Notes: a model not told the origin generated them from the letters alone. DNA of 64,000 nucleotides from Bacteroidota bacterium (GCA_018267825.1 JAFDXR010000013.1:140275-204274), one strand, 5' to 3'; shown: positions 16,964 to 25,600, counted from the stretch's first letter. Numbers and translations are program-made.

Positions 16964-17467
16964 TTATTTTGTTTTAATCATGTTTAAATAAACCAGTACC
17001 TGTTTCAGAAATGCTTCAACGCCAGTCTCTGCAATGCTCAGGTCAAAAACAGGATGTTCAAACGATCCTACTTTAAACGGGGCATCGATCCATTTGCTGA
17101 GAGCGAGCAGGGTTATCTCGTCGGGCTTACCCAGGTTAATAAGCACATCGGGCTTGCGCGAATTGAGTGTTGATAAAACTTCGTTCTGCGGCAAGCCAAG
17201 GAACGTTAGTTGCTTTTTACTTACAACTACATGTTCCAGATCAAATGCAGGTTCCTGACCGGGTTTTCCCTTATATACAAAGGCTGTCATGGTTTGCTTG
17301 CCGTCGGCAACTGCCTGTTTTAAAAAGTGCCTGGTTTCAGGGAGGTGAGCAGGTTCGGCCAGCAACAATATGGTCTTTACTTCGGTCCAGTTCATAAACT
17401 GCCGGCTGTTTTGCCGGGCGGGCTTTGCATTAAGCTGCCAGAGGGCTATATTAGACAGGAAACCCAT
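16964..17467 (-). CDS. DUF6913-like small cytoplasmic protein
   Basis: A 167-aa protein without signal peptide or membrane segments. It has an alpha/beta pattern: KTILLLAEPAHLPETRHFLKQ, then TAFVYKGK, then KPDVLINLGKPDEITLLALSKW and a final helix. It matches my memory of the DUF6913 family, found next to dapA in many Bacteroidota; that conserved neighbourhood is the main clue to its role, which is unknown. The start ATG lies 2 bp after the nrnA stop and the stop is 9 bp before dapA, so the three genes are surely co-transcribed. Confidence 0.65.
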   Translation of the reverse strand: MGFLSNIALWQLNAKPARQNSRQFMNWTEVKTILLLAEPAHLPETRHFLKQAVADGKQTMTAFVYKGKPGQEPAFDLEHVVVSKKQLTFLGLPQNEVLSTLNSRKPDVLINLGKPDEITLLALSKWIDAPFKVGSFEHPVFDLSIAETGVEAFLKQVLVYLNMIKTK

Positions 17468-17469
17468 GT

Positions 17470-18483
17470 TTAGTTTGCCAGTTCTTTTTTATATTCTGTA
17501 AGCAGTGCTACAAATCTGAGGATCGTTGCATCCATGTTCTCATCGCTCTTTCCACCGGCAGCATTGATATGTCCGCCACCTGAAAAATGTTTCCGGGCAA
17601 ACTGGTTCACATCAAATTTACCTTTGCTCCGGAATGATGCTTTAATCTTGTCTTCAGCCTCGCTGAAGAACGCGCAGAACTTAATACCTTTGATCGCAAA
17701 TGGGTAATTGACTACGCCTTCCGTATCACCTTTCTGGTATTGGAAACGGGCCAGTTCAGAAGCATTGAGGGTGATGTAAGCCGCAGAAAACTCCGGCAGA
17801 ACAACCATTTTTTCAGTGAGGCAATAGCCCAGGAGGCGCATGCGATGCTCACTATAGGTATCATAAATGGCAGAGTGTATATCACTGATCCGGATCCCTG
17901 TTTCGAGCAAATCCGCAATGATGCGATGGGTCTGAGGTGTTACACTATCGTATTTAAATGAGCCCGTATCGGTCATCAATCCTGTATAAAGACAGGATGC
18001 AATATGCTTATCGATCAATTTCTTACCGCCGAGCCCCACAATAAACTCATGCACCAGTTCGCAGGTTGAGCTGGCTTTCACATCGTGGTAATACAGGGTA
18101 GCATAGGCGTCCGGCTGCTGATGATGATCGATCATGACCTTTGCGGCCGGCGATTGTGATAATACATCGCCCAGTTTTTCGAGGCGTTTAAAATTATTAA
18201 AATCGAGTGTGAAAATAAGATCTGCCTTACGGATGAGACCCATGGCTTTTTTTTCCTGTTTCAGAAAATCGACCACCTGTTTATTTCCCGGAAGCCAGTT
18301 CAGAAATTCGGGGTAATCGTTCGGTGTAATCACGCTGACCTTTTTACCTGTTTTCTTCAGGTAATTATAAAGCGCCAGCGACGATCCCATGGCATCCCCG
18401 TCGGGGCTCCAGTGAGTAACGATAACGATAGAATGGCTGCGCCTGAGTAGGGCTTTAAACTTACTGAAACTGTCTTTTTGCAT
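17470..18483 (-). CDS. nrnA: DHH-family phosphoesterase (nanoRNase/pAp phosphatase NrnA-like)
   Basis: A 337-aa DHH/DHHA1 phosphoesterase. Motif I is HWSPDGDAMGSS, motif II lies around FTLDFNN, motif III is MIDHHQQPDA (the DHH of the family), motif IV is GLMTDTGSF, and the C-terminal DHHA1 domain has HFSGGGHINAAGG. Enzymes of this type degrade short oligoribonucleotides from the 5' end and/or dephosphorylate 3'-phosphoadenosine 5'-phosphate, using manganese. It is the first gene of the operon with the DUF6913-like gene, dapA and the aminotransferase. A -7 element (18489-18496) lies just upstream, divergent from ndk. NrnA versus a c-di-AMP/pGpG-specific phosphodiesterase cannot be told from sequence alone. 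Confidence 0.85.
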   Translation of the reverse strand: MQKDSFSKFKALLRRSHSIVIVTHWSPDGDAMGSSLALYNYLKKTGKKVSVITPNDYPEFLNWLPGNKQVVDFLKQEKKAMGLIRKADLIFTLDFNNFKRLEKLGDVLSQSPAAKVMIDHHQQPDAYATLYYHDVKASSTCELVHEFIVGLGGKKLIDKHIASCLYTGLMTDTGSFKYDSVTPQTHRIIADLLETGIRISDIHSAIYDTYSEHRMRLLGYCLTEKMVVLPEFSAAYITLNASELARFQYQKGDTEGVVNYPFAIKGIKFCAFFSEAEDKIKASFRSKGKFDVNQFARKHFSGGGHINAAGGKSDENMDATILRFVALLTEYKKELAN

Positions 18484-18488
18484 CCTTA

Positions 18489-18496
18489 CAAAGGTA
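18489..18496 (-). promoter_or_regulatory. Bacteroidota -7 element (TACCTTTG) for nrnA operon
   Basis: TACCTTTG on the minus strand matches TAnnTTTG and is 6 bp from the nrnA ATG (18483), again implying a leaderless or nearly leaderless transcript. It has no clear TTTG -33 box. Confidence 0.45.
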
Positions 18497-18535
18497 TGAT
18501 TTAAGCGCGATTATAGGACGAAAGCAGGATTATAA

Positions 18536-18564
18536 TTTGTTTTGGAAAAAAATAGCTAAATTTG
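18536..18564 (+). promoter_or_regulatory. Promoter of ndk (TTTG, 17 bp, TAAATTTG)
   Basis: TTTG at 18536-18539 and TAAATTTG at 18557-18564 match the Bacteroidota -33/-7 consensus with a 17-bp spacer. The ndk ATG follows 22 bp later, for a leader of roughly 17 nt. Confidence 0.65.
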
Positions 18565-18585
18565 CGGCCTAATAAATTTAAACAA

Positions 18586-19005
18586 ATGGCAGGAAACATC
18601 ACATTTACCATGATTAAACCGGATGCTGTTGAAGCAAACAACATCGGTCCTATTTTAGCTAAAATTAACGAAGGTGGCTTTAGAATTGTATCTATGAAAT
18701 ACCTGAAGCTTACCAAAGAACAGGCTGGTCAGTTCTATGCTGTTCATAAAGAGCGTCCGTTTTACGGGGAGCTGGTTGATTATATGAGTGCCGGTCCGAT
18801 CGTGGCTGCTGTTTTAACCAAAGACAATGCTGTGGCTGATTTCCGCAAGCTGATTGGTGCTACAGATCCTTCTAAAGCTGAAGAAGGTACTATTCGTCGT
18901 TTATTTGCCAAATCGATTGCTGCTAACGCGATCCATGGTTCTGACAGCGATGAAAACGCAAACATTGAAGCATCTTTCTTTTTCTCCAACCTGGAGCGTT
19001 TCTAA
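18586..19005 (+). CDS. ndk: Nucleoside-diphosphate kinase
   Basis: A 139-aa enzyme that balances nucleoside triphosphate pools by phosphate transfer through a phospho-histidine. The sequence shows [10 protein letters not shown] at the N-terminus, the Kpn-loop region, and the active-site signature NAIHGSDS with the catalytic His. The start at 18586 ([15 protein letters not shown]) is chosen over the longer frame at 18562, because that longer form would begin within the promoter element and adds eight non-conserved residues. It is a monocistronic unit ended by the strong hairpin at 19031-19052. Confidence 0.95.
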   Translation: MAGNITFTMIKPDAVEANNIGPILAKINEGGFRIVSMKYLKLTKEQAGQFYAVHKERPFYGELVDYMSAGPIVAAVLTKDNAVADFRKLIGATDPSKAEEGTIRRLFAKSIAANAIHGSDSDENANIEASFFFSNLERF

Positions 19006-19030
19006 TTCAAGAATTGTTATATTATAAAAA

Positions 19031-19052
19031 GCCCCCTGAGTTTTCAGGGGGC
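19031..19052. terminator. Bidirectional rho-independent terminator (ndk / msrA)
   Basis: GCCCCCTGA (19031-19039) pairs perfectly with TCAGGGGGC (19044-19052) across a 4-nt loop. A-run before and T-run after, so it can terminate ndk on the plus strand and msrA, whose stop codon is 5 bp away, on the minus strand. Confidence 0.9.
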
Positions 19053-19056
19053 TTTT

Positions 19057-19734
19057 TTATTTCTTCAACTTATCTTCAAATACCTTTCTGAACTTCTCTA
19101 CTTTGGGCCGGATCACATACTGACAATAGGGTTGCTCGCCATTCAGGTTAAAATAATTCTGGTGATAATCTTCGGCTGGGTAAAAATTGGTAAAGGCCGT
19201 GATCTCTGTGATAATGGGATTATCGAAAGCACCGCTTTTATTGAGTTCGGCTTTGTATTGTTCAGCGATTTCTTTTTGCTCGGGTGTATGGTAAAAAATA
19301 GCGGAGCGATACTGGGTTCCGACATCATTGCCCTGTCTGTTCAGGGTAGTTGGGTCATGGGTTTGCCAGAATACCTGCAGAATTTCAGGCACTGTGAGTA
19401 TGGCAGGATCGTATACGATCTGACACACCTCGGCATGCCCGGTTGTGCCATTACAAACCTCGCGGTAGGCCGGGTTTTTAACATGGCCGCCGCTGTAGCC
19501 TGATGTTACTTTTTCGACTCCTTTTAAATTCTGAAATACGGCTTCTACGCACCAGAAACAGCCTGCGCCAAGTGTAATAGTGTCCATGTTATGATTTGCT
19601 GAGGGATTAAGGGTTTCTTTTGGATTGGTTTTATCTGCTGTGGAAGTAGCCTGTTTGACAGATTCCTGGGCACATGCATTAAAAAAAATAGCTGTAACAC
19701 ATGCTACAGCTATTTTGTATCTGACTTTAAACAT
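19057..19734 (-). CDS. msrA: Exported peptide-methionine (S)-S-oxide reductase
   Basis: A 225-aa MsrA, which reduces the S-epimer of methionine sulfoxide in proteins. The catalytic GCFWC motif is in TITLGAGCFWCVEAVFQ, followed by VTSGYSGG and, near the C-terminus, the FY.AE.YHQ.YF block. Before the enzyme domain there are about 50 residues with a hydrophobic segment ending FFNACAQ, which reads as a lipoprotein or Sec signal; the enzyme is therefore probably exported to the periplasm and possibly lipid-anchored, unlike the usual cytoplasmic form. No MsrB domain is fused. It is transcribed away from ndk and shares its terminator. Confidence 0.9.
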   Translation of the reverse strand: MFKVRYKIAVACVTAIFFNACAQESVKQATSTADKTNPKETLNPSANHNMDTITLGAGCFWCVEAVFQNLKGVEKVTSGYSGGHVKNPAYREVCNGTTGHAEVCQIVYDPAILTVPEILQVFWQTHDPTTLNRQGNDVGTQYRSAIFYHTPEQKEIAEQYKAELNKSGAFDNPIITEITAFTNFYPAEDYHQNYFNLNGEQPYCQYVIRPKVEKFRKVFEDKLKK

Positions 19735-19780
19735 CGTTTATATATTTATGAAATACATACGCGTTAAAGTTCCGGGCAGA

Positions 19781-20239
19781 TTATTTTTTCTTTGGTTTTT
19801 CCTTGCCGGTGAAATCGTACTGTTTCTTGAGTTTATCGTGTTTGGTAATTTTGATATTCCCTTCGATATCGTAGTTTTCAACTTTGAAGGTCATCATCAG
19901 TGTCTGATCATCGCTATTGGTTGTAGAGGCTTCACCTTCTATCCATTGTACATCGGCAGCATCTTCGTCGGTAAAGGATGAGTCTTTTTTAATTTCATAC
20001 TTGATCCATTTATATTCCAGCTTATCGAAAAGAAAATTACTGAATACTTTTCCGCCTTTAAATTCGAGTTCATCTTCCACACCTTTTTTCGGAGGCTGGT
20101 TTTCTTTCACTTCCACCATTGTCGTTTTGAAAATACGCTTATCCAAAGCATCTTTTTCTTTACCTTTGTATGTCGCAAATACACTAATGCAGCCAACTGC
20201 AACAACAGAGGTTACTATAATAGCACGTTTTAAGTTCAT
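19781..20239 (-). CDS. Hypothetical exported protein, 152 aa
   Basis: The N-terminus has a hydrophobic signal (AIIVTSVVAVGCISVFATY) that could be a Sec signal or a single membrane anchor. The rest is very hydrophilic, rich in Lys and Glu, with a beta-like pattern: KVFSNFLFDKLEYKWIKYEIKKD, then IEGEASTTNSDD and IKITKHDKLKKQYDFTG. The protein ends in a basic KEKPKKK tail. I do not recognise a family. It lies 46 bp upstream of msrA on the same strand and may share its transcript, although there is room for a separate promoter. Confidence 0.55.
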   Translation of the reverse strand: MNLKRAIIVTSVVAVGCISVFATYKGKEKDALDKRIFKTTMVEVKENQPPKKGVEDELEFKGGKVFSNFLFDKLEYKWIKYEIKKDSSFTDEDAADVQWIEGEASTTNSDDQTLMMTFKVENYDIEGNIKITKHDKLKKQYDFTGKEKPKKK

Positions 20240-20357
20240 GGTTGTTTTAGTTTAATGTTGATAAATGTAGTAATTTAGTTTTAGAAGTGATTTAAAACAC
20301 CTTTAAAACTTCCATCATTTTTTACAAGTTTCAGATTACAAAATCGGTACCAAATCT

Positions 20358-21638
20358 ATGCAACCACTTCCTGAACGAATCAGACCAAGAACCCTGGACG
20401 ATTATATTGGTCAGGAACATATTGTTGGCAAAACTGCAGCGTTAAGGCGGGGGCTTGAACAGGGCCTTTTGCCTTCTCTTATTTTCTGGGGACCACCAGG
20501 CGTTGGAAAGACTACACTGGCCCAGATTATTGCAGGCTACCTGAAACGCCCGTTTTATGCGCTGAGCGCCATTAACAGCGGGGTAAAAGATATACGCGAG
20601 GTGATTGATAAAGCGCAGAGCCAGGGGGGTGGTCTTTTTGCACAGGAAAAACCGGTACTTTTTATCGACGAGATACACCGCTTCAGCAAGTCGCAACAGG
20701 ATTCGCTGCTGAATGCTGTCGAAAAAGGGATTGTGACACTGATCGGTGCTACCACCGAAAACCCTTCGTTTGAAGTTATTCCGGCCTTGCTGTCGCGCTG
20801 CCAGGTATATATTCTGAAACACCTCACCCGCGAGAACCTCATGGAGCTTCTGCATGTAGCGATTACAAAAGATGAGGTATTGAAACATAAACACATCATA
20901 ATCCTTGAAAGTGAAGCCCTGCTGCGGATTTCGGGAGGCGACGGGCGTAAGCTGCTGAATGCTCTTGAGATCGTGGTGAATTCGGCCAGCGGGCAGGATA
21001 TTGAGATCACCAATGATCTTGTACTGCAGAATATTCAGCAGAACCTGGCGCTTTATGATAAGTCGGGAGAACAGCATTACGATATTATTTCGGCTTTTAT
21101 TAAATCCATTCGTGGCTCTGATCCCAATGCAGCGGTATACTGGCTTGCGCGCATGATTGAGGGGGGCGAAGATCCGTTGTTTATTGCCAGGCGACTCATT
21201 ATCCTGGCATCTGAAGATATAGGGCACGCAAACCCAACAGCCCTCGTGATCGCCAATAACTGTTTCCAGGCCGTAAATGTGATCGGTATGCCTGAAGGAC
21301 GTATTATTTTGTCGCAGGCTACAACCTACCTGGCCTGTTCAGCCAAAAGCAACAGTGCCTATATGGCCATTAACGAGGCTATAGCAGAGGTTCGCAAAAC
21401 AGGCGACCTTCCGGTGCCTTTACACCTCCGCAACGCTCCTACGAAGCTTATGAAAGAGCTGGGCTATGGCAACGACTATATGTATGCCCACCAGTACGAA
21501 AATAATTTTGTGGTGCAGGATTTTTTACCGGAAGCTATCAAACAGACCCAATTCTATGAACCAGGGAATAATGCCAGGGAACGGGAGATCAAAGAGTTTC
21601 TGAAACAGCGCTGGAAAGAATACTACAAATACGAATAA
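20358..21638 (+). CDS. rarA: Replication-associated recombination protein A (AAA+ ATPase)
   Basis: A 426-aa AAA+ protein of the RarA/MgsA/WRNIP1 family, acting at stalled or damaged replication forks. The N-terminus carries MQPLPERIRPRTLDDYIGQEH, then Walker A GPPGVGKTTL, Walker B LFIDEIHRF, the sensor/TTENPSFEV loop and the arginine-finger region ALLSRCQV. The C-terminal half is the helical tetramerisation domain (Q.Y..LP, EDIGHANPTAL and YGNDYMYAHQYE). All conserved residues look intact and the length is normal. It is a single plus-strand gene between two minus-strand units, with no clear promoter motif upstream. Family identity is clear. Confidence 0.95.
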   Translation: MQPLPERIRPRTLDDYIGQEHIVGKTAALRRGLEQGLLPSLIFWGPPGVGKTTLAQIIAGYLKRPFYALSAINSGVKDIREVIDKAQSQGGGLFAQEKPVLFIDEIHRFSKSQQDSLLNAVEKGIVTLIGATTENPSFEVIPALLSRCQVYILKHLTRENLMELLHVAITKDEVLKHKHIIILESEALLRISGGDGRKLLNALEIVVNSASGQDIEITNDLVLQNIQQNLALYDKSGEQHYDIISAFIKSIRGSDPNAAVYWLARMIEGGEDPLFIARRLIILASEDIGHANPTALVIANNCFQAVNVIGMPEGRIILSQATTYLACSAKSNSAYMAINEAIAEVRKTGDLPVPLHLRNAPTKLMKELGYGNDYMYAHQYENNFVVQDFLPEAIKQTQFYEPGNNAREREIKEFLKQRWKEYYKYE

Positions 21639-21681
21639 AAGAGGTTATTGCCGTTTTGAACCAGGATCAGCGGTTCAGGGC

Positions 21682-22122
21682 TTAATCGCTGTGAGCACCA
21701 CCGAATTCGGGGTTCGGTTCAAATATAAGAATGTGGCCCAATGCCACAATAATGCCGCCGATACACTGTTCAACAACCTGCCAGCCGCAATCAGCCACCA
21801 TGTAGGTAAACGTGACATTTTTAGTGAAGGATATACCCAAAACGGTAATCACTGAGAAAAGAATAAACCCGAGTGCAGCGCCAACCAGAACACCACGCAG
21901 GAACTGATTATATATTTTCTTTGCCAGGCGCGAATTAAAGGCTCTGTAAATCACGAATGAGATCACCAGGTACACGAGGGCAGCCAGGGCCATAAAAACC
22001 GCCTTAGAGAAGCTAATACGACTCAAATCGTTCAGGAATAAACCATGCCATACATAAAAAGCTACATACATCAGCACAGCGGCTAATATCCAGCTAATAA
22101 AGAAGCGTACAGAATAATGCAT
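21682..22122 (-). CDS. Four-helix membrane protein, 146 aa, hypothetical
   Basis: A 146-aa integral membrane protein with four hydrophobic segments at roughly residues 10-32, 43-63, 78-103 and 118-135, and a hydrophilic C-terminus (FEPNPEFGGAHSD). Small charged loops and no recognised motif. It is transcribed from a consensus promoter at 22136-22167 and ends close to the convergent rarA gene, so it is a monocistronic unit. It has no clear relation to the ribosomal cluster upstream. Family unknown. Confidence 0.65.
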   Translation of the reverse strand: MHYSVRFFISWILAAVLMYVAFYVWHGLFLNDLSRISFSKAVFMALAALVYLVISFVIYRAFNSRLAKKIYNQFLRGVLVGAALGFILFSVITVLGISFTKNVTFTYMVADCGWQVVEQCIGGIIVALGHILIFEPNPEFGGAHSD

Positions 22123-22135
22123 GATTTAACAGGGG

Positions 22136-22167
22136 CAAAATTACAAATTCCCTTCTTCGGAAGCAAA
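22136..22167 (-). promoter_or_regulatory. Promoter for the 146-aa membrane gene (TTTG, 20 bp, TAATTTTG)
   Basis: On the minus strand TTTG (22164-22167) and TAATTTTG (22136-22143) are separated by 20 bp, matching the Bacteroidota consensus. The ATG at 22122 follows 14 bp later. It lies downstream of the ribosomal operon terminator, so the membrane gene is a separate unit. Confidence 0.65.
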
Positions 22168-22269
22168 AAGTTTGCCAAAACCGGCCCTGATTGCCGTATG
22201 AGCTTTGTCATTTACCGGCAAATTAGCCTAAGTGGCCTATTTCTTATTAAAGCTTTGTAAAAACAAAAA

Positions 22270-22289
22270 GCCCCTGCTATTGCAGGGGC
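22270..22289. terminator. Terminator at the end of the ribosomal protein cluster
   Basis: GCCCCTGC (22270-22277) and GCAGGGGC (22282-22289) form a perfect 8-bp stem with a 4-nt loop, with T-runs on both sides. It lies 26 bp after the rplQ stop and ends the 17.5-kb minus-strand cluster. Confidence 0.9.
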
Positions 22290-22314
22290 TTTTTCAATAT
22301 AGAATGGGAAGCTA

Positions 22315-22806
22315 TTAAGCGTCTTCGCCTTTTGTTTCAGCAGCATCAGTGCCTTCGGCTTTGGTAGTTGCTTTTTTAGCAGTACCGCGGCTACGACGGG
22401 TTGTTTTTGCTTTTTTGGTAGCAGCTGTTTTGCTGTTGCTGTAAAGTTCGTTGAAATCAACTAACTCGATCAGCGCCATTTCAGCGGCATCACCCTGACG
22501 GTTACCGGTTTTGATGATACGGGTGTAACCACCGTTACGCTCAGCTACTTTTACAGCTACATCTTTAAATAAAGCAGAAACAGCTGTTTTGCTTCTTAAA
22601 TATGAAAATGCTGTACGGCGGCTGTGGGTTGTATCTTCTTTACTTTTGGTAATGATAGGCTCTACATATACGCGTAAAGCTTTTGCTTTGGCAAGCGTTG
22701 TGAAAATACGCTTGTTTTCAATCAAAGCACAGGCCAGGTTGCTTAATAAAGCCTGACGGTGAGCGCTTTTCCTGCCTAAATTATTTATTTTATCTCCGTG
22801 TCTCAT
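22315..22806 (-). CDS. rplQ: 50S ribosomal protein L17
   Basis: A 163-aa L17, which lines the peptide exit tunnel on the 50S surface. The first about 120 residues are the conserved fold ([20 protein letters not shown], then [18 protein letters not shown] and [22 protein letters not shown]). The last about 40 residues are a low-complexity Lys/Ala/Thr tail not present in the E. coli protein but usual in Bacteroidota. It is the last gene of the cluster, after rpoA. Confidence 0.97.
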   Translation of the reverse strand: MRHGDKINNLGRKSAHRQALLSNLACALIENKRIFTTLAKAKALRVYVEPIITKSKEDTTHSRRTAFSYLRSKTAVSALFKDVAVKVAERNGGYTRIIKTGNRQGDAAEMALIELVDFNELYSNSKTAATKKAKTTRRSRGTAKKATTKAEGTDAAETKGEDA

Positions 22807-22879
22807 GTTAATTTTTTGATTGCAGATTTAAGATTTGAGATTTTACTTCTTAAAACCAGAAATCCTACTTCTAAAATGA

Positions 22880-23872
22880 TTAATCTTTATCTAATTTATA
22901 TTTCACAACGTTCATACCGAATTGAAGGCCTTTTGCTGATACGAGGTCTTCGAGCTCAGTTAATGACTTCTTACCGAAGTTGCGGAATTTCAAGAGGTCG
23001 TTTTTATTGAAGGCTACGAGTTCACCCAGTGTTTCAACATCGGCTGCTTTGAGGCAGTTGAGGGCACGTACGGAAAGATCCATGTCAACCAGTTTGGTTT
23101 TCAGGAGCTGACGCATATGCAATGATGTTTCATCAAATTCCTCTTCTGATTTTTTCTCTTCTGAATCCAGGGTGATTTTCTCATCAGAGAATAACATGAA
23201 GTGGAAGATTAAGATTTTAGCTGCTTCTTTCAGCGCATCTTTAGGATGGATAGACCCATCAGAAACGATATCCAGAATCAGTTTTTCATAATCCGTTTTT
23301 TGCTCTACACGGTAGTTTTCAATGGTGTATTTTACATTCTTGATTGGCGTGTAAATAGAGTCGATGAAAATAGTTCCCTGAGGTGCTGAGTTTGTTTTAT
23401 TTTCTTCAGCAGGAACATAACCACGACCTCTTTCAATAGACATCTCGATTTTCAGTTTTACATTGCTTTCGCAGTTGAAAATAACGAGCTCAGGGTTTAA
23501 TACCTGGAATCCATTGGCAAATTTTCCGATTTCAGCAGCAGTGAATTTATCGCCACCGGCAAAGTGAATAACGATTTTTTCGTTATCGTGGTTATCGAGT
23601 TGTTTTTTGAAACGAACTTGTTTGAGGTTCAGGATGATTTCTGTAACGTCTTCTACAACACCTTTGATAGTTGAGAATTCGTGGTCTACACCTTCAATTC
23701 TAACACTAGTAATGGCATACCCTTCTAATGAAGATAATAAAATACGACGCAATGAGTTACCAATTGTAATACCGAAACCAGGCTCCAAAGGGCGAAATTC
23801 AAATTGTCCTTCTGTCTCGGTTGAGCTAATCATAATAACCTTGTCAGGTTTTACGAAATTTAAAATTGCCAT
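22880..23872 (-). CDS. rpoA: DNA-directed RNA polymerase alpha subunit
   Basis: A 330-aa alpha subunit. Residues 1 to about 230 form the assembly domain ([20 protein letters not shown], the hallmark of the dimer interface). After a flexible acidic linker ([16 protein letters not shown]), residues about 250-330 form the C-terminal domain that contacts upstream DNA and activators ([34 protein letters not shown]). Placed between rpsD and rplQ as in most bacteria. Confidence 0.97.
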   Translation of the reverse strand: MAILNFVKPDKVIMISSTETEGQFEFRPLEPGFGITIGNSLRRILLSSLEGYAITSVRIEGVDHEFSTIKGVVEDVTEIILNLKQVRFKKQLDNHDNEKIVIHFAGGDKFTAAEIGKFANGFQVLNPELVIFNCESNVKLKIEMSIERGRGYVPAEENKTNSAPQGTIFIDSIYTPIKNVKYTIENYRVEQKTDYEKLILDIVSDGSIHPKDALKEAAKILIFHFMLFSDEKITLDSEEKKSEEEFDETSLHMRQLLKTKLVDMDLSVRALNCLKAADVETLGELVAFNKNDLLKFRNFGKKSLTELEDLVSAKGLQFGMNVVKYKLDKD

Positions 23873-23907
23873 ATCTTGATGTATTATGTTATAAACTAAT
23901 TGATTGA

Positions 23908-24513
23908 TTACTTCGAGTACAATTCGACGATAAGCTGTTCTTTAATGTTCTCAGGAATCTGAGTACGCTCAGGCATATTGATGAATTTACCTGATAAAGA
24001 AGCGTTGTCGAAGTCCAACCAAGGGTATTTGTTCACTGAACCTGCCACTGAGTTGGAAATTGTCTCTAAAGATTTTGATTTTTCGCGAACCGCTACTACA
24101 TCACCTGGTTTCAGGGTATATGAAGAAATGTTCACTACTTCACCGTTCACGGTAATGTGCGAGTGCGACACCAGCTGGCGTGCAGCACGACGTGAAGGAG
24201 CGATGCCCATACGATAAACCACGTTGTCTAAACGTGACTCGATGAGTTGTAATAAGATCTCACCGGTAATACCGTGCATACGGGATGCTCTGTCGAATAT
24301 TTTAGCAAACTGGCGTTCCAATATACCGTAAGTATATTTCGCTTTTTGCTTTTCCATTAACTGTACTGCGTACTCTGATTGTTTAGCACGTTTTTTAGAA
24401 AGACCATGTTGTCCCGGAGGGTAGTTTTTCTTTTCTAAGGCTTTATCCGGGCCGAAGATTGGCTCCTTGAATTTCCTTGCAATTTTTGATTTAGGACCTG
24501 TGTACCTTGCCAT
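23908..24513 (-). CDS. rpsD: 30S ribosomal protein S4
   Basis: A 201-aa primary 16S rRNA-binding protein that nucleates 30S assembly. It has the N-terminal [14 protein letters not shown] block, no zinc-binding CxxC motif, and an S4 RNA-binding domain ([20 protein letters not shown], then [11 protein letters not shown]). The 115-bp gap upstream holds two hairpins; because S4 autoregulates its own operon in other bacteria, this gap is a candidate control site. Confidence 0.97.
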   Translation of the reverse strand: MARYTGPKSKIARKFKEPIFGPDKALEKKNYPPGQHGLSKKRAKQSEYAVQLMEKQKAKYTYGILERQFAKIFDRASRMHGITGEILLQLIESRLDNVVYRMGIAPSRRAARQLVSHSHITVNGEVVNISSYTLKPGDVVAVREKSKSLETISNSVAGSVNKYPWLDFDNASLSGKFINMPERTQIPENIKEQLIVELYSK

Positions 24514-24548
24514 TTTAAATAATTATTTGGTTTTATGTTTATTATTTA

Positions 24549-24601
24549 AGTTGAAACCCTCTAGATTTCAACTCCAAACCCTGAAGTGTTCCACTCCAGG
24601 G
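24549..24601 (-). promoter_or_regulatory. Two-hairpin spacer upstream of rpsD, possible leader
   Basis: The rpsK-rpsD gap (24514-24628) contains an 8-bp perfect inverted repeat (24549-24556 with 24566-24573) immediately followed by a 10-bp stem with one mismatch and a 3-nt loop (24579-24588 with 24592-24601). No T-run follows, so a simple terminator is unlikely. The position directly before rpsD suggests an S4-binding or processing element; that is an inference. Confidence 0.5.
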
Positions 24602-24628
24602 CCGGCTTATTTGTTTTTAAGAAATAAA

Positions 24629-25039
24629 TTAAACGCGACGACGTTTTGGAGGACGGCATCCGTTGTGTGGGATTGGAGTGATATCAACGATCTCAGTCAC
24701 TTCAATACCATTGGTAGTTAATGTTCTGATAGCTGATTCACGTCCGGCACCCGGACCTTTTACGAATACTTTTACTTTACGTAAACCCAGATCATGAGCT
24801 ACTTTAGAGCAATCCTGAGATGCCATCTGAGCAGCGTATGGGGTATTCTTTTTAGAACCTCTGAAACCCATTTTACCGGCACTTGACCAGGAAATAACCT
24901 GACCGGCATTGTTGGTTAAAGAGATGATAATGTTATTGAAGGTGGCGTTGATATGCGCCTGACCTGTCGCCTCAACTTTCACCACTCTCTTTTTTGCAGA
25001 AGCCTTAGCAGCCGAAACCTGCGATTGTTGTTTAGCCAT
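24629..25039 (-). CDS. rpsK: 30S ribosomal protein S11
   Basis: A 136-aa platform protein that contacts the Shine-Dalgarno helix region. The conserved core [19 protein letters not shown] is followed by [20 protein letters not shown] and the C-terminal [15 protein letters not shown]. The N-terminus has a 10-15 residue Lys/Ala/Ser-rich extension compared with E. coli. 19 bp after rpsM, in the alpha operon order. Confidence 0.97.
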   Translation of the reverse strand: MAKQQSQVSAAKASAKKRVVKVEATGQAHINATFNNIIISLTNNAGQVISWSSAGKMGFRGSKKNTPYAAQMASQDCSKVAHDLGLRKVKVFVKGPGAGRESAIRTLTTNGIEVTEIVDITPIPHNGCRPPKRRRV

Positions 25040-25058
25040 TTTAAAAAATGCTTATTTA

Positions 25059-25433
25059 TTATTTAGTAACTTTTTTCTTGTTTGCAATCGTTTTACGACG
25101 ACCTTTGCGGGTACGGGCATTGGTTTTGCTACGCTGACCACGAACCGGCAAACCATTACGGTGACGGATACCACGGTAGCAACCGATATCAGTTAAACGT
25201 TTGATATTTAACTGCACCTCTGAACGAAGAGCACCTTCTACTTTAATTTCGTTAATGATCTTACGGATAGCGTTTTGCTCGTCATCATTCCACTCGGAAA
25301 CCTTTTTGTTAAGGTCAATACCGGCTTCTGTTAAAATACGCTGAGCTCTGCTACGGCCAATCCCGAAGATATAGGTCAATCCTATTTCTCCTCTTTTATT
25401 CTTTGGTAAATCTATACCTGCAATACGTGCCAT
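25059..25433 (-). CDS. rpsM: 30S ribosomal protein S13
   Basis: A 124-aa head protein that touches the P-site tRNA and the 50S subunit. It starts [20 protein letters not shown] and has the helix-two-turn-helix region ([15 protein letters not shown]) and the basic tail [18 protein letters not shown] ending in KKVTK. It follows rpmJ with a 50-bp gap. Confidence 0.97.
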   Translation of the reverse strand: MARIAGIDLPKNKRGEIGLTYIFGIGRSRAQRILTEAGIDLNKKVSEWNDDEQNAIRKIINEIKVEGALRSEVQLNIKRLTDIGCYRGIRHRNGLPVRGQRSKTNARTRKGRRKTIANKKKVTK

Positions 25434-25483
25434 TCTTTATATTTGATTTTTAAAAGTTTGCGAAATTACAAAAATTTTCCGAC

Positions 25484-25600
25484 TTATTTTTGTCTTTGTT
25501 TAAACTTAGGGTTTTTTTTGTTGATGATGTACAACTTGCCTTTTCTGCGTACGATTTTGCAATCTACGCTTCTTTTCTTGATGGATGCTCTAACTTTCAT
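25484..25600 (-). CDS. rpmJ: 50S ribosomal protein L36 (zinc-free type)
   Basis: A 38-codon gene: the protein begins [20 protein letters not shown] and ends NPKFKQRQK. Only one of the usual zinc ligands (the Cys of DCKIV) remains; the other two Cys and the His are replaced, so this is the C-minus form that does not bind zinc. It lies between infA and rpsM, its standard place. Confidence 0.95.
   Translation of the reverse strand: MKVRASIKKRSVDCKIVRRKGKLYIINKKNPKFKQRQK

Noticed and set aside
20358-20378. Promoter of rarA
   Set aside because: No TAnnTTTG match was found in the 118-bp gap upstream; not called.
21657-21677. 6-bp inverted repeat between rarA and the 146-aa gene as a terminator
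   Set aside because: TGAACC/GGTTCA with a 9-nt loop and no T-run; too weak.
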